Shown: positions 43,381 through 52,195, counted from the first letter of the stretch. The stretch is DNA of 64,000 bases from TA-20 sp035935115 (GCA_035935115.1 DASYXK010000021.1:124001-188000), one strand, 5' to 3'. Notes: generated by a model not told the origin, from the letters alone. A program made the numbers and translations.

Positions 43381-44638
43381 ACTGGATGTGTTTCTCTTTT
43401 AGATAGTTTATCAATTTCTCGGCATGTTTTTCATTCTCAGTTTCCAGACTCAAAGTTACACCTGCCGTACCTGCAGGAATGCGTGTACTCAACCTGTCAT
43501 GTACTACCTCTACTATATTCACACTTAGTGCAGAAATCACATCAACTACCTCTTTGAGTGCACCTGGTTTGTCTGTTAATACGATGAATATTTTCACCAT
43601 CCTTCCCATTTCTGTAAGGCCTTTAGCGACAATTTGTCCTAGCAAGTACATGTCAACGTTTCCACCCGAAAGTATTGGCACTACTTTCTTTCCCTTGGCA
43701 GGCTTTTTGTCAAGCAGATAAGCTAGACTTATTGCACCTGCTGGTTCCACTACCATCTTTGTTCTTTCCATCAAAAGAAACATTGCCTTGACTATTTGAG
43801 AATCATCTACAAGGACAATGTCATCAATTAGTTCATTTATTATCTTAAATGTAAACTCGCCAGGTTTTTTCACAGAGATACCATCTGCTATTGTCATTTG
43901 TCCCTTTACTGATTCAAGCTTGCCTGAATCAACAGATTTTTTCATTGCAGGAAATGCCGTAGACTGTACACCAATTACTTTGACTCTGGGTTTTTTTGTC
44001 TTGACTGCTTTTAAGACACCTGCTGCTAATCCTCCACCACCTATTGGAAGATAAATCTCATCAACATCTGGCAGTGACTGCAAAATTTCCAATCCAATTA
44101 CTCCCTGTGCAGCTATTACTTTCTCATCGTCAAATGCGTGAACTATCTGAGCTCCTGTCTTTTGTGATAACTCTAATGCTTTGGACCACGATTCATCATA
44201 AATTGTACCACTTAGAACAACATTTGCACCATATGATCTTGTTGCAGCAACTTTGGCAGGAGATGCTGTCACAGGCATCACTATGGTACATGGAATTTTT
44301 TCCAGTGCAGATGCAAATGCAACTCCTTGTGCATGGTTTCCTGCAGATGCAGCAATTACTCCTTTTTTCTTTTCGTCTTTTGACAAAGTGACAATTTTTG
44401 CATATGCCCCTCTTACCTTAAATGAGCCAGTCTTTTGCAGGCATTCTGATTTGAGATAAACTTTCGAGCCTGTAATCTGGCTAAATGTAGCAGACATTTC
44501 CATCGGGGTTTTACGTATTACACTACCTTGGATTTTTTGCGATTTTAGTATATCATCAAAAGTAAGATTCAACAAATTCAACAGATCTCTTACTGTATAT
44601 TTGGTTTCTTGCCAAACGTTGTTCGCAAATGAGCGCAT
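43364..44638 (-). CDS. ilvA: Threonine dehydratase with C-terminal ACT domain
   Basis: 424 residues. PLP enzyme making 2-oxobutyrate from threonine for isoleucine synthesis. K74 in GSFKVRGAYA binds PLP; AASAGNHAQGVAFASA and IGGGGLAAG bind its phosphate. Residues about 345-424 form one ACT domain (FIVLTDKPGALKEVVDVI) for amino-acid feedback. A structured RNA candidate lies upstream. Confidence 0.9.
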   Translation of the reverse strand: MRSFANNVWQETKYTVRDLLNLLNLTFDDILKSQKIQGSVIRKTPMEMSATFSQITGSKVYLKSECLQKTGSFKVRGAYAKIVTLSKDEKKKGVIAASAGNHAQGVAFASALEKIPCTIVMPVTASPAKVAATRSYGANVVLSGTIYDESWSKALELSQKTGAQIVHAFDDEKVIAAQGVIGLEILQSLPDVDEIYLPIGGGGLAAGVLKAVKTKKPRVKVIGVQSTAFPAMKKSVDSGKLESVKGQMTIADGISVKKPGEFTFKIINELIDDIVLVDDSQIVKAMFLLMERTKMVVEPAGAISLAYLLDKKPAKGKKVVPILSGGNVDMYLLGQIVAKGLTEMGRMVKIFIVLTDKPGALKEVVDVISALSVNIVEVVHDRLSTRIPAGTAGVTLSLETENEKHAEKLINYLKEKHIQFNIMT

Positions 44639-44747
44639 GTATTTTTGATTTTAATGAGAAATTGACATAAAAAAAATACACAAAGACGTCTTGTTTGAAT
44701 AAAATTTACATCGATCTGGAAAAGGCTAAATACTATTTCGCAGAGAT

Positions 44748-44759
44748 CACAGATCTGTG
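44748..44759. repeat. 12-bp perfect palindrome CACAGATCTGTG
   Basis: Perfect 12-base palindrome upstream of ilvA, touching the 3' end of the RNA candidate. It could be a dimer-binding site. Confidence 0.35.
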
Positions 44760-44828
44760 TTCAAGGGGTCGCGTGGCATCAACTCCCCATATGATGATGC
44801 CTTGCATCCAGTTCCATAGACCCCTTGA
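44755..44828 (-). ncRNA. Candidate structured ncRNA (H/ACA-like)
   Basis: A 10-bp perfect outer stem (44761-44770 with 44819-44828) encloses a 7-bp inner stem (44775-44781 with 44795-44801). On the minus strand the outer stem is followed directly by ACA (44760-44758), with about 14 bases from ACA to the internal loop, as in H/ACA guides. TATA-like TTTATAAT lies upstream on that strand. Strand and class are inference; a plus-strand RNA or the ilvA leader are alternatives. Confidence 0.4.
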
Positions 44829-44872
44829 CTAAATTATTAAATTATAAAAAAGAACTAGAATATAAACAATTT

Positions 44873-45712
44873 TTAATTTTTCATTGCATTAAAAACTTCA
44901 TCCATTTTTACTAATAGTTTTTTTTTTATATTAGATGAAATTCTTGCTGGATCAAAATTTCCTTCTTTGGTTTCGTTCTTTAAATGCTCAAGATCAAATT
45001 GGCACAAACATCCTTCTTCTGCTCCTATCATCTTCATTTCATCAATCATCACTGGAACGGTGTGATAAATCTCAATTAGCATGTTGTCAAGCTCGTTAAA
45101 CAAATCTAAACGTCTCTTTGTTAGTTGTACAAAGTTTTCGTCCGTATTGGAATATACCTGCTCAATCATTTCTTTGGCAAGGTTATCATTTTGGAATAAA
45201 ATTTCAAAGAGTTTTTGCTGGTCTACTGTTTCATAACCTAATTCTTTTAATTTTTCTTGAATCATCTGATCTCCTTTTGGTGCAAGATTGGTTTCAAGTT
45301 CATTTATCTTGTCAGTTATATCTGCAAGCTCCTTTTGTACATCAATTACCCTATGGTTTAATTTGTAAAACAATAATGCGTGATATTGTAATGAAAAATA
45401 TCCAGTGAGAAGATAATTTCCCTCTCTTGCTTCAAATCTGATAAAGACGCGCCTTAGATCTTTTTCATTTGAAGTTGATACCCCCTGAGTCTTCCAATCT
45501 GGTAATTTTTTTAAAAGTTCACCATAAAACTGCCTAACTAACGCGGGATCAAAAGTATGCTGCTCAGAAACTGTTCCATCACCTAGCATGACCTTTACAT
45601 CGACATTTTTTGTTAGTGTAACTATGTATTCTAAAAATAACGACCTTATTTTCTGGCTTTTTTCAGTCATGGATTTGATAAACTCGTCTTGAGATTTTGC
45701 TGGAATTTGCAC
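44873..45712 (-). CDS. Coiled-coil protein of unknown function
   Basis: 279 residues, soluble and mostly helical. A long heptad-like stretch (VIDVQKELADITDKINELE) in the middle, a second helical half, and one CLC pair. No recognised domain. Single gene upstream of the RNA candidate. Confidence 0.6.
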   Translation of the reverse strand: MQIPAKSQDEFIKSMTEKSQKIRSLFLEYIVTLTKNVDVKVMLGDGTVSEQHTFDPALVRQFYGELLKKLPDWKTQGVSTSNEKDLRRVFIRFEAREGNYLLTGYFSLQYHALLFYKLNHRVIDVQKELADITDKINELETNLAPKGDQMIQEKLKELGYETVDQQKLFEILFQNDNLAKEMIEQVYSNTDENFVQLTKRRLDLFNELDNMLIEIYHTVPVMIDEMKMIGAEEGCLCQFDLEHLKNETKEGNFDPARISSNIKKKLLVKMDEVFNAMKN

Positions 45713-45801
45713 AGTCTTTCCTTCCTAGTCTCACTTAAATTTGATATGAAGAAAATTCCGTTTCTTTTTATATCAAATAGTATAAAATTTACACATCAAA
45801 C

Positions 45802-45933
45802 ATGCCCAAGGTGTCTTTTAGGAAGATAATTTGTTGGAACTGTAATGTAGAGATTATCCAGTATTTTGATATTAAATACAAAGGCCATCGTGGTCAATGC
45901 CCAGTTTGTGGAGTGAATTTTCCCCTTGAATAA
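45802..45933 (+). CDS. Zinc-ribbon microprotein
   Basis: 43 residues with CWNCNV and CPVCGV pairs. It ends 15 bases before the cyclase start and shares a likely transcript. Function unknown. Confidence 0.6.
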   Translation: MPKVSFRKIICWNCNVEIIQYFDIKYKGHRGQCPVCGVNFPLE

Positions 45934-45948
45934 TGGAGGCAATCTAAC

Positions 45949-46743
45949 TTGAGTGATGAACCAGTAGAACAAAAATCCGAACCAGTTTCTACCAATAATA
46001 TCATAGATATGATGTTAGGTGGGGGCAGAGACGGTGCATTAGATACTGAATCATTAATCAAGGAAACGCAAAAAAGAGTCTGGAGTTCCCTTAAGAAAGG
46101 CTACGAATATGATTATTCCATAGACGAGTCGGATCAATTTTTGCGATCACATGTAGATATGAAATTACACATGATCGTAGTCTTTGTCGATCTGGTTGGG
46201 TCTACTGAGATGACGTTACAATTACCTGCAGAAAAACTGGCAATTATACTCAGTTCCTTTTCTCAAGAGATGAGATATGTCATCAAACATCATGAAGGAT
46301 ATGTTTTGAAATTTGTTGGAGATGCTGTAATAGGGTATTTTGTAGCAGAAGACAGTCCACTTTTGATAGCCGATAACGCTGTCAACTGCGCAAGAACTAT
46401 GATTGATGTAATAGAGCGAGGAATAAATCCAATCCTTAGTGAATACGATTATCCAGAGCTCCGTGTGAAAATAGGGATGGATTTTGGAGAAAACACCATA
46501 GTAAGATATGGATCTGATCAAAACAGATCGCATGTAGACATACTTGGTCCTGCGATGAGCATTGCTGCAAAGATAACAGCTCTTGCCAGACCAAACCAGA
46601 TCCTAATTGGAGAAGATGTCTATGAGAAATTACACCCATCGCTAAAACAATCATTCAAAGAAGTAGAGTGGCACGGGAATCAGTGGAGCTATCATGACAG
46701 AGAAACTGGAAAACTTTATCGTGTTTATGCGCTAATTGATTAA
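45949..46743 (+). CDS. Class III adenylate/guanylate cyclase-like protein
   Basis: 264 residues from TTG; GGAGG at 45934-45938 is a good ribosome site. The cyclase domain (about residues 65-230) has VVFVDLVGSTEMT and FVGDAVIGYF with the two metal-binding Asp residues. There is no membrane or sensor domain. The N-terminus is acidic and unstructured. It may make a cyclic nucleotide, but no partner is seen in the window. Confidence 0.82.
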   Translation: MSDEPVEQKSEPVSTNNIIDMMLGGGRDGALDTESLIKETQKRVWSSLKKGYEYDYSIDESDQFLRSHVDMKLHMIVVFVDLVGSTEMTLQLPAEKLAIILSSFSQEMRYVIKHHEGYVLKFVGDAVIGYFVAEDSPLLIADNAVNCARTMIDVIERGINPILSEYDYPELRVKIGMDFGENTIVRYGSDQNRSHVDILGPAMSIAAKITALARPNQILIGEDVYEKLHPSLKQSFKEVEWHGNQWSYHDRETGKLYRVYALID

Positions 46744-46889
46744 ACAGTAAAATTATCAGGACATTCAATGTGCTCGTAGTGATGATCGGTAAACTTTTCT
46801 CCGATAACATACATTACAATTTTGTACAAATCAGTTGAAACTATATTTTTTTTACATTTTATACAGCTCATAGATATTGTTTTTGCCAT
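46740..46889 (-). CDS. Small zinc-knuckle microprotein
   Basis: 49 residues starting MAKTISMSCIKCKK with one CxxC, then a helix and HHYEHIECP near the end (H, H, C), which could complete a zinc site. The stop overlaps the convergent cyclase stop. Confidence 0.5.
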   Translation of the reverse strand: MAKTISMSCIKCKKNIVSTDLYKIVMYVIGEKFTDHHYEHIECPDNFTV

Positions 46890-46927
46890 TTTATCAAGTG
46901 AGATCTGAGGCTGGTATAAGGATCAGC

Positions 46928-46939
46928 GATCAGCTGATC
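46928..46939. repeat. 12-bp palindrome GATCAGCTGATC with adjoining direct repeat
   Basis: Perfect palindrome in the intergenic region before 47038; the left half is preceded by a direct repeat of GATCAGC. A separate short hairpin (ACAGAT...ATCTGT) lies about 20 bases on. Confidence 0.3.
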
Positions 46940-47037
46940 TTGATAAAAAACGACAGATGATTGACAATCTGTTTTATGTATAATGCCTAGTTTTTAACAC
47001 GTAAAGGTGAAATAAGGGACAAAAATCCTCTTAACAT

Positions 47038-47406
47038 ATGTGGAACATGGATGCAAAAAAAATGCTAGAGTTTTACAATCAATACCAGAATATGGCAAAC
47101 AGCCCATTTGCGTTTCCACGTCTGCCTTCAATGGCAAATCATCCTCGCGGAATATCCATGACGGGTAAGCTAAAAGACAGTATAGTCAGGGACAATTCAG
47201 TAATGATGGAAAGATTATCTGATTTTTACACAATGTTCCAACAATACGCAGCCGGGCTTTTTGATTTAGCACCAAACCAGTTCGGTCCATCTCACCCCAT
47301 GCATAGAGGAGTAAATTCCATTAATGCATTACAAGTCGAAAATGAGCAACTAAAAAAAGAAAATGTCGTTTTAAAGAAAGACTTGGAAAAACAAAAGCAA
47401 AAATAA
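47038..47406 (+). CDS. Coiled-coil protein, unknown
   Basis: 122 residues. N-terminal hydrophobic/aromatic half, Pro-rich middle, and a C-terminal coiled coil (VENEQLKKENVVLKKDLEKQ). Might be an assembly or adaptor protein; similarity to PhaE-type synthase subunits is possible only by shape. Followed by the 47444 gene. Confidence 0.55.
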   Translation: MWNMDAKKMLEFYNQYQNMANSPFAFPRLPSMANHPRGISMTGKLKDSIVRDNSVMMERLSDFYTMFQQYAAGLFDLAPNQFGPSHPMHRGVNSINALQVENEQLKKENVVLKKDLEKQKQK

Positions 47407-47443
47407 AATCCACCTTTATAAAGCCTGTAACTTTATCACCAAC

Positions 47444-47836
47444 ATGATAAAAACTCCATCTGAGAAATGGCAAGAAGGCATTTCCATTCATAGAAAAAAA
47501 TGCCAGAAAATTCTGCTATCGTCAAAATTGGTAAGATATGTAGGGTTGATAAACGAATATGGCAGAACGCTTACTGGAATAATAAGACCTGGTACCAAAA
47601 TATATTTAAAATCAGAACCAGCTAGAAATGAGTTTTTTCTAATTTCAACTCTATTAACAATGCGACGCTCAAATGATAATGCAATAGGTCGTATGGATTG
47701 TGCAATTTTCAAACATGACAAAGTTACTTTGATTGCATTTCAAAGAAAAGAAGGAATTTACTATATTTCAGTAGACCAGAATGTATCTCTGAATTCGTTA
47801 GCTAAAATAATTAATAAAATTAAAAAACTAATTTAG
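47444..47836 (+). CDS. Roadblock-like/DUF6659-like protein
   Basis: 130 residues. Strand-helix layout with VRYVGLINEYGRTLTGIIRP at the start and TLIAFQRKEGIYYISVD near the end resembles thaumarchaeal proteins of a roadblock-like family (recalled, not searched). Function unknown. Confidence 0.55.
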   Translation: MIKTPSEKWQEGISIHRKKCQKILLSSKLVRYVGLINEYGRTLTGIIRPGTKIYLKSEPARNEFFLISTLLTMRRSNDNAIGRMDCAIFKHDKVTLIAFQRKEGIYYISVDQNVSLNSLAKIINKIKKLI

Positions 47837-48243
47837 AGAGGAGCAAAGCCGTGGAATCCACGTGCTTGTTTTGCACTATCAGGTGGCGCAGGCTCAAACA
47901 AAGATATCATGTATTTATCAGGATCTAGTACAATTGCATTTTTACCTGCCTTGTGAGATTCAATGTCTCGATATATTGGAACATTTTGTGATTTTAGTTC
48001 TTGAACGGCCGACTGAATATCGCCAACTACAAGGCCAATTACAATGCCATTCTCAATAGACGTGCCTGTGTTAATTTTGGTTGTTGCAGGATGCAAAATA
48101 ACTGTGGCGCCTTGCTTTGCAAGTTCTATCCAGTTTTCCCTTTTGTTTTTAATTGGCATGCCTATTATTTCATTATAAAATTTTACAGATTTTTCTAAAT
48201 TTGATACTGCAACTATTATGCTACCAAGATGCTTTATGTTCAT
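47833..48243 (-). CDS. Glyoxalase/VOC-family protein
   Basis: 136 residues of one VOC beta-alpha-beta-beta-beta repeat pair (KHLGSIIVAVSNLEKSVKFY, then the DPDKYMISLFEP strand near the end). Metal-dependent lyase, isomerase or dioxygenase; substrate unknown. Confidence 0.8.
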   Translation of the reverse strand: MNIKHLGSIIVAVSNLEKSVKFYNEIIGMPIKNKRENWIELAKQGATVILHPATTKINTGTSIENGIVIGLVVGDIQSAVQELKSQNVPIYRDIESHKAGKNAIVLDPDKYMISLFEPAPPDSAKQARGFHGFAPL

Positions 48244-48280
48244 AGTGAGGTTTGAATATACTTTGTTAAAAACCCTTATG

Positions 48281-48499
48281 CTATACTACTTGAACCATTG
48301 TTTCCGTTCTTTCTACCCCTTTGATGTTCTGGATTTCAGAGGTAACATCTTTTATCTGTGACAATGATTTAACTTCGATTAAAGCTACTGCATCAAATTG
48401 ACCACTTACTGGAAATGAATCGTATACAGATTTTACCATCCGTAATCTTGCTGCAATAAGTTTTTTTGGAGACTTTACCAGAACTACTGCCTTTACCAT
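48281..48499 (-). CDS. Stand-alone Lrp/AsnC RAM-domain protein
   Basis: 72 residues of the Lrp/AsnC ligand-binding fold (VYDSFPVSGQFDAVALIEV) with no DNA-binding half. Overlaps the next RAM gene by seven bases, so the two are made together and may pair. Confidence 0.75.
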   Translation of the reverse strand: MVKAVVLVKSPKKLIAARLRMVKSVYDSFPVSGQFDAVALIEVKSLSQIKDVTSEIQNIKGVERTETMVQVV

Positions 48500-48747
48500 C
48501 CCAAATTTACCTCCACCTCAATTAGAGTTTCAGTAGTAACAATTTCTCGAATCTTTTTGAAATCAATTACAACGTTGTTGATTTCATCCATTGTTCCTTG
48601 AAGAACCACAGCAATATCAGATCTGCCTGTTACAACCATTATTTCTCGCACCACTTTACGAATTTTTCGAAGTGCCAATATTACATTGTCTACCTTACCT
48701 GGTTTTACAGTAATTAGACAAAGTGCGCGCATCAACAGTAATATCAT
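48493..48747 (-). CDS. Stand-alone Lrp/AsnC RAM-domain protein
   Basis: 84 residues, same fold (CLITVKPGKVDNVILAL, VVTGRSDIAVVL). First of the tandem RAM pair. The promoter region is bracketed by an 8-bp inverted repeat (48752-48759 and 48784-48791). Confidence 0.75.
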   Translation of the reverse strand: MILLLMRALCLITVKPGKVDNVILALRKIRKVVREIMVVTGRSDIAVVLQGTMDEINNVVIDFKKIREIVTTETLIEVEVNLGW

Positions 48748-48751
48748 TTAC

Positions 48752-48791
48752 GTATGGATAAATATGATCTTTTAAAAAATAAAATCCATAC
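48752..48791. promoter_or_regulatory. Split 8-bp inverted repeat around the RAM-gene promoter
   Basis: GTATGGAT at 48752-48759 and its complement ATCCATAC at 48784-48791 flank an AT-rich TATA-like region just before the minus-strand gene start at 48747. Centres are 32 bases apart, about three turns. Confidence 0.35.
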
Positions 48792-48823
48792 AACAAATCA
48801 GTTGAAATTAATATATACTAGAA

Positions 48824-49048
48824 TTAATCTTCTGAAGCTTCTTGAGAACGTGCCTCTTCAAGATACGCTTTTCGTGCCTCAAGTTCAGCTTCTTTATCCA
48901 TATTTGCATCGTCTTCTACCACTATAATTCCCGCATCATCGTTAGAAACCAAATCTTGTTTTAGTTTTGGCTTAGCTTTTGCTGGTGCTTTTTTCTTTTT
49001 TTCACTAGATCTCTTTTTCTTTGTCTCTTTTTTCTTATTTTTTGCCAA
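48824..49048 (-). CDS. Lysine-rich small protein
   Basis: 74 residues. Residues 1-32 are mostly Lys with Ala/Pro/Ser (histone-tail-like), the rest is acidic and helical. The basic part suggests nucleic acid binding. Not recognised. Confidence 0.55.
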   Translation of the reverse strand: MAKNKKKETKKKRSSEKKKKAPAKAKPKLKQDLVSNDDAGIIVVEDDANMDKEAELEARKAYLEEARSQEASED

Positions 49049-49134
49049 TGACGATTAACCAAAATTGGAGACCATATTATTAAACTTGTCTCAAGATTGT
49101 TCGTCGATCACATGATCTAATTAATAAAATTCAG

Positions 49135-49208
49135 TGCCGCCGGCGGGACTTGAACGCGCGACAGCTCGGTCTTCAGCCGAGTGCTCTCCCGGGCTGAGCT
49201 ACGGCGGC
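49135..49208 (-). tRNA. tRNA-Phe (anticodon GAA)
   Basis: 74 bases with a perfect 7-bp acceptor stem (GCCGCCG/CGGCGGC), anticodon loop CTGAAGA, T loop TTCAAGT and discriminator A. One C-C mismatch interrupts the T stem (position 52 with 62). No CCA encoded. Confidence 0.93.
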
Positions 49209-49248
49209 ACATCGAAATATCCAATTTCGGGGGAATTAAAGTGTGTCT

Positions 49249-49788
49249 TTATTTTTTCCAAGCAATGTCTTTGATCATTTTTCTTTTATTGATAACACGG
49301 GCTATGACAAAAAGCAAGTCTGCTAATCTGTTTATGTAAATTTTACATGTCTTGTTTATTTCTTCAATTTCTGCCAAATATACAATGCAGGTTTCTGCTC
49401 TACGCGATATTGCGCGAGCCATGTGTACATGGGATGCTATTTGATCTCCTCCAGGCAATATAAAATAAGAAATTGGATTTAATTCCATTTCTAATTTATC
49501 TATACTAGATTCAAGAAATTGAACCATGTCATTTGTAACTCTGTTTGTAATATTTTTTAAATCTGGATTGGCCAGATCTGCACCAACTACAAACAAGTCA
49601 TTTTGAATTTTTGTCAATAAATCAGAAATATCAGCATCTAATTTTAATGAGAGTACAATTCCAAGCGATGAATTTAATTCGTCTACTGCACCATATGCAA
49701 TTATCCTAGGACTTGATTTTCGTACACGATTGCCTCCTATGAGACCTGTAGAGCCATCATCACCGGTTTTTGTATAGATTTTTACCAA
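49249..49788 (-). CDS. PduO-type cobalamin adenosyltransferase
   Basis: 179 residues. Transfers adenosyl to cob(I)alamin, making adenosylcobalamin. KIYTKTGDDGSTGLIGGNRV is the ATP site; YGAVDELNSSLG and RAISRRAETCIV complete the family set. Thaumarchaea make and use B12, for example in methylmalonyl-CoA mutase of the 3HP/4HB cycle. Confidence 0.9.
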   Translation of the reverse strand: MVKIYTKTGDDGSTGLIGGNRVRKSSPRIIAYGAVDELNSSLGIVLSLKLDADISDLLTKIQNDLFVVGADLANPDLKNITNRVTNDMVQFLESSIDKLEMELNPISYFILPGGDQIASHVHMARAISRRAETCIVYLAEIEEINKTCKIYINRLADLLFVIARVINKRKMIKDIAWKK

Positions 49789-49966
49789 TGATTGATTGGT
49801 AGTTTTGACACTTTTATCTTGTTCGAATTATTTAATAGTACAAATAGTTCGGTTAGAACATGCCAAATTCATCACATGTTCATTACAAATTACATTTAAT
49901 TTGCAAGACTGATCTCAAAAATAAACAAGCAAAAAATTCGTTATATAACAATAAAAAGGAATCTTA

Positions 49967-50497
49967 ATGTTATCTGATTTTTTTTATATTATATCAGAGT
50001 TAAAAAAAACTCCCCGTAGGGGATGGAAGGAAAAAATCGGCATTACTCATCCTGAATCAGTAGCAGACCATTCATTTAGTGCAGCTGTTATGGCAATGGT
50101 TTTTTCTGATTTAAAAAAACTTGATACTGAAAAAATGCTAAAGATGGCACTACTACATGATCTTTCAGAGTCAATTACTGGCGATTTTACACCAGAAGAA
50201 ATCTCTAAAAACGATAAAAAAGAAATTGAAAATCAAACAATGAAAGAGATTCTTTCAAAACTGCCATTGGAAATTTCAAGCAAGTATGAAAAAATATGGA
50301 ATGAATTCCAAGATGGAACTTCCAAAGAATCAACCTTAATGCATGAAATTGATCGTCTAGAAATGGCAATACAATCTTTAAAATATAATGCGGAAGGATA
50401 TCCAAAAGACAAACTTGCGTTGTTTTTTGAATCTGCAAAAAAGGACATAAAGAGTAAAGAAATTCTAGAAATTTTAGACGAGATATCCTATAAATAA
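49967..50497 (+). CDS. HD-domain hydrolase (5'-nucleotidase YfbR/HDDC2-like)
   Basis: 176 residues. HPESVADHSFSAAVMAM and LLHDLSESITGDFTPEEI carry the metal-binding His and HD residues of the family. Probably dephosphorylates deoxynucleoside 5'-monophosphates. Single gene, RNA start unclear. Confidence 0.83.
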   Translation: MLSDFFYIISELKKTPRRGWKEKIGITHPESVADHSFSAAVMAMVFSDLKKLDTEKMLKMALLHDLSESITGDFTPEEISKNDKKEIENQTMKEILSKLPLEISSKYEKIWNEFQDGTSKESTLMHEIDRLEMAIQSLKYNAEGYPKDKLALFFESAKKDIKSKEILEILDEISYK

Positions 50498-50521
50498 CAA
50501 AACATCAGTAGTACACCTTGT

Positions 50522-50869
50522 ATGCAGTATTTTGTAGCTCTCAAAATTGGTGAGAAGCGTGTCAAAGAGGCAAGAGAGCATCTAAACAAATATGCAAATG
50601 GTACTGCAATGCCTGCTCTTGCATTAAAAGACAACAAAACAAATGTCTGGGAACCCGTTGGTGAAGAAAACTTGTATGCCGTTCTAAATGACGGCGGTGG
50701 ATATGTGTTAACAGATGTAAGTGGATACATGGTGGTTTTGTGCGATAAAAATGGCATTTCAAAAGCCATTGCAAGAGGACTGGATGCTGAACGCAAAGAT
50801 GCAATAGTGAAAATGTTGCAAGCAGACAATCTTCAAGAATTCAAAGGTCAGGTATCACTTCCAGTATGA
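50522..50869 (+). CDS. Protein of unknown function
   Basis: 115 residues. A compact alpha/beta protein with two hydrophobic strands (YMVVLCDKN). 24 bases after the HD gene and possibly in its operon. Not recognised. Confidence 0.55.
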   Translation: MQYFVALKIGEKRVKEAREHLNKYANGTAMPALALKDNKTNVWEPVGEENLYAVLNDGGGYVLTDVSGYMVVLCDKNGISKAIARGLDAERKDAIVKMLQADNLQEFKGQVSLPV

Positions 50870-50950
50870 TACATGATTAAAAACAAGATGAAATTAAATC
50901 CATTTTAAATTCATTAAACATTAAATTAGTACATTTACTGAATTCAAGGA

Positions 50951-52180
50951 ATGGCAAAGAAATTTGAGCATGAGATAGAGGTCAAGGGCCATCTCATAGA
51001 TTCAATGATACTTACAAAAATATTTGATGTCATAATGGACTTGGATGGAGAGTTCCAAGTACAAGAGTTTAGAGTAGGAAAAAGAAAAAAAGATGAGAGC
51101 TATGCAAAGCTCCTCGTTCAGGGCAAATCACAAAAACATCTTGATGAGATTTTAGAATCAGTATACCGTGCTGGTGCTACTTCAAAGATACAACAGGAAA
51201 TCAAGCTACAATCTGCGCCAAGAGACATGGTAATGCCTGATGATTTTTACAGTACGACAAACAATCGTACCGATGTTTTCTACAAAGAAAAATGGATAAA
51301 GGTGGAAAACATGATGATGGACAAGTGCATAGCAGTTAAAGGAAATCGAGCTTGGTGTTCTCCTATTCGTGAAATTAAAAAAGGCGACATGATAATTGTT
51401 GGAGAAAGAGGAATAAGGATAACACCTCCTGAAAGACCAAGAGAGGGAGTTAATCTTTTCCAGTTTATGGGAAGCAGTAGCTCAAGTGAGCGTCCAACAC
51501 AACACATTGCAAGAAAAGTCGCTCATGACATCTACAAGACAAAAAAAGAAAATGGCAAAATTGTTCTAGTAGGCGGTCCCGCAATTGTACACACTGGCGC
51601 ATCAGATTCAATTGCAATCCTGATAAGATTAGGATTTATTGATGCCGTACTTGCAGGAAATGCGCTTGCAGTACATGATATAGAATATTCCACGCTAGGA
51701 ACTTCACTTGGTATGAATGTTCAAAATGGCACTTTGGCAGTAAGAGGGCATCGAAACCACATGCAGGCAATAAATTCAGTATTCAAAGCAGGCTCCATAC
51801 CCAAAATGGTTGCAAACAAGACGCTTACAAAAGGAATAATGTACGAATGTGTCAAAAGAAAAATTCCGTTTGTCTTGGCAGGCTCGTTGCGAGACGATGG
51901 ACCGCTTCCTGATGTCATTACAGACATGACAGTTGCACAAAAAAAATACAAGGAAATCCTCAAGGATGCAAAAATGGTAATAATGATTTCAACTATGCTT
52001 CATTCCATTGCAACTGGCAACATGTTGCCTGCTGAGGTAAAAGTAATAGTAGTTGACATCAATCAACCAACAGTAACCAAACTGATGGACCGCGGAACAT
52101 GGCAAGCTCTTGGCATAGTTTCAGATGTGGGTGCATTTTTGCCTCTAGTAACACAAGAGATTCAGAAACTAATCAAGTAA
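50951..52180 (+). CDS. TIGR00300-family protein, archaeal ornithine cyclodeaminase type
   Basis: 409 residues. The family has an N-terminal domain (EVKGHLIDSMILTKIFDVIM) and a large nucleotide-binding domain (VGGPAIVHTGASDSIA). Members include the archaeal ornithine cyclodeaminase that makes proline from ornithine, and a related domain in bacterial arginine-handling enzymes. The function here is inferred from family knowledge. Agmatinase (37676) is not adjacent. Confidence 0.7.
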   Translation: MAKKFEHEIEVKGHLIDSMILTKIFDVIMDLDGEFQVQEFRVGKRKKDESYAKLLVQGKSQKHLDEILESVYRAGATSKIQQEIKLQSAPRDMVMPDDFYSTTNNRTDVFYKEKWIKVENMMMDKCIAVKGNRAWCSPIREIKKGDMIIVGERGIRITPPERPREGVNLFQFMGSSSSSERPTQHIARKVAHDIYKTKKENGKIVLVGGPAIVHTGASDSIAILIRLGFIDAVLAGNALAVHDIEYSTLGTSLGMNVQNGTLAVRGHRNHMQAINSVFKAGSIPKMVANKTLTKGIMYECVKRKIPFVLAGSLRDDGPLPDVITDMTVAQKKYKEILKDAKMVIMISTMLHSIATGNMLPAEVKVIVVDINQPTVTKLMDRGTWQALGIVSDVGAFLPLVTQEIQKLIK

Positions 52181-52195
52181 ATTTTTGTCAGTTAA

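Noticed and set aside
44044..44391. Plus-strand open frame inside ilvA
   Set aside because: It is a shadow of the ilvA coding sequence with low-complexity Gln/His/Leu text.
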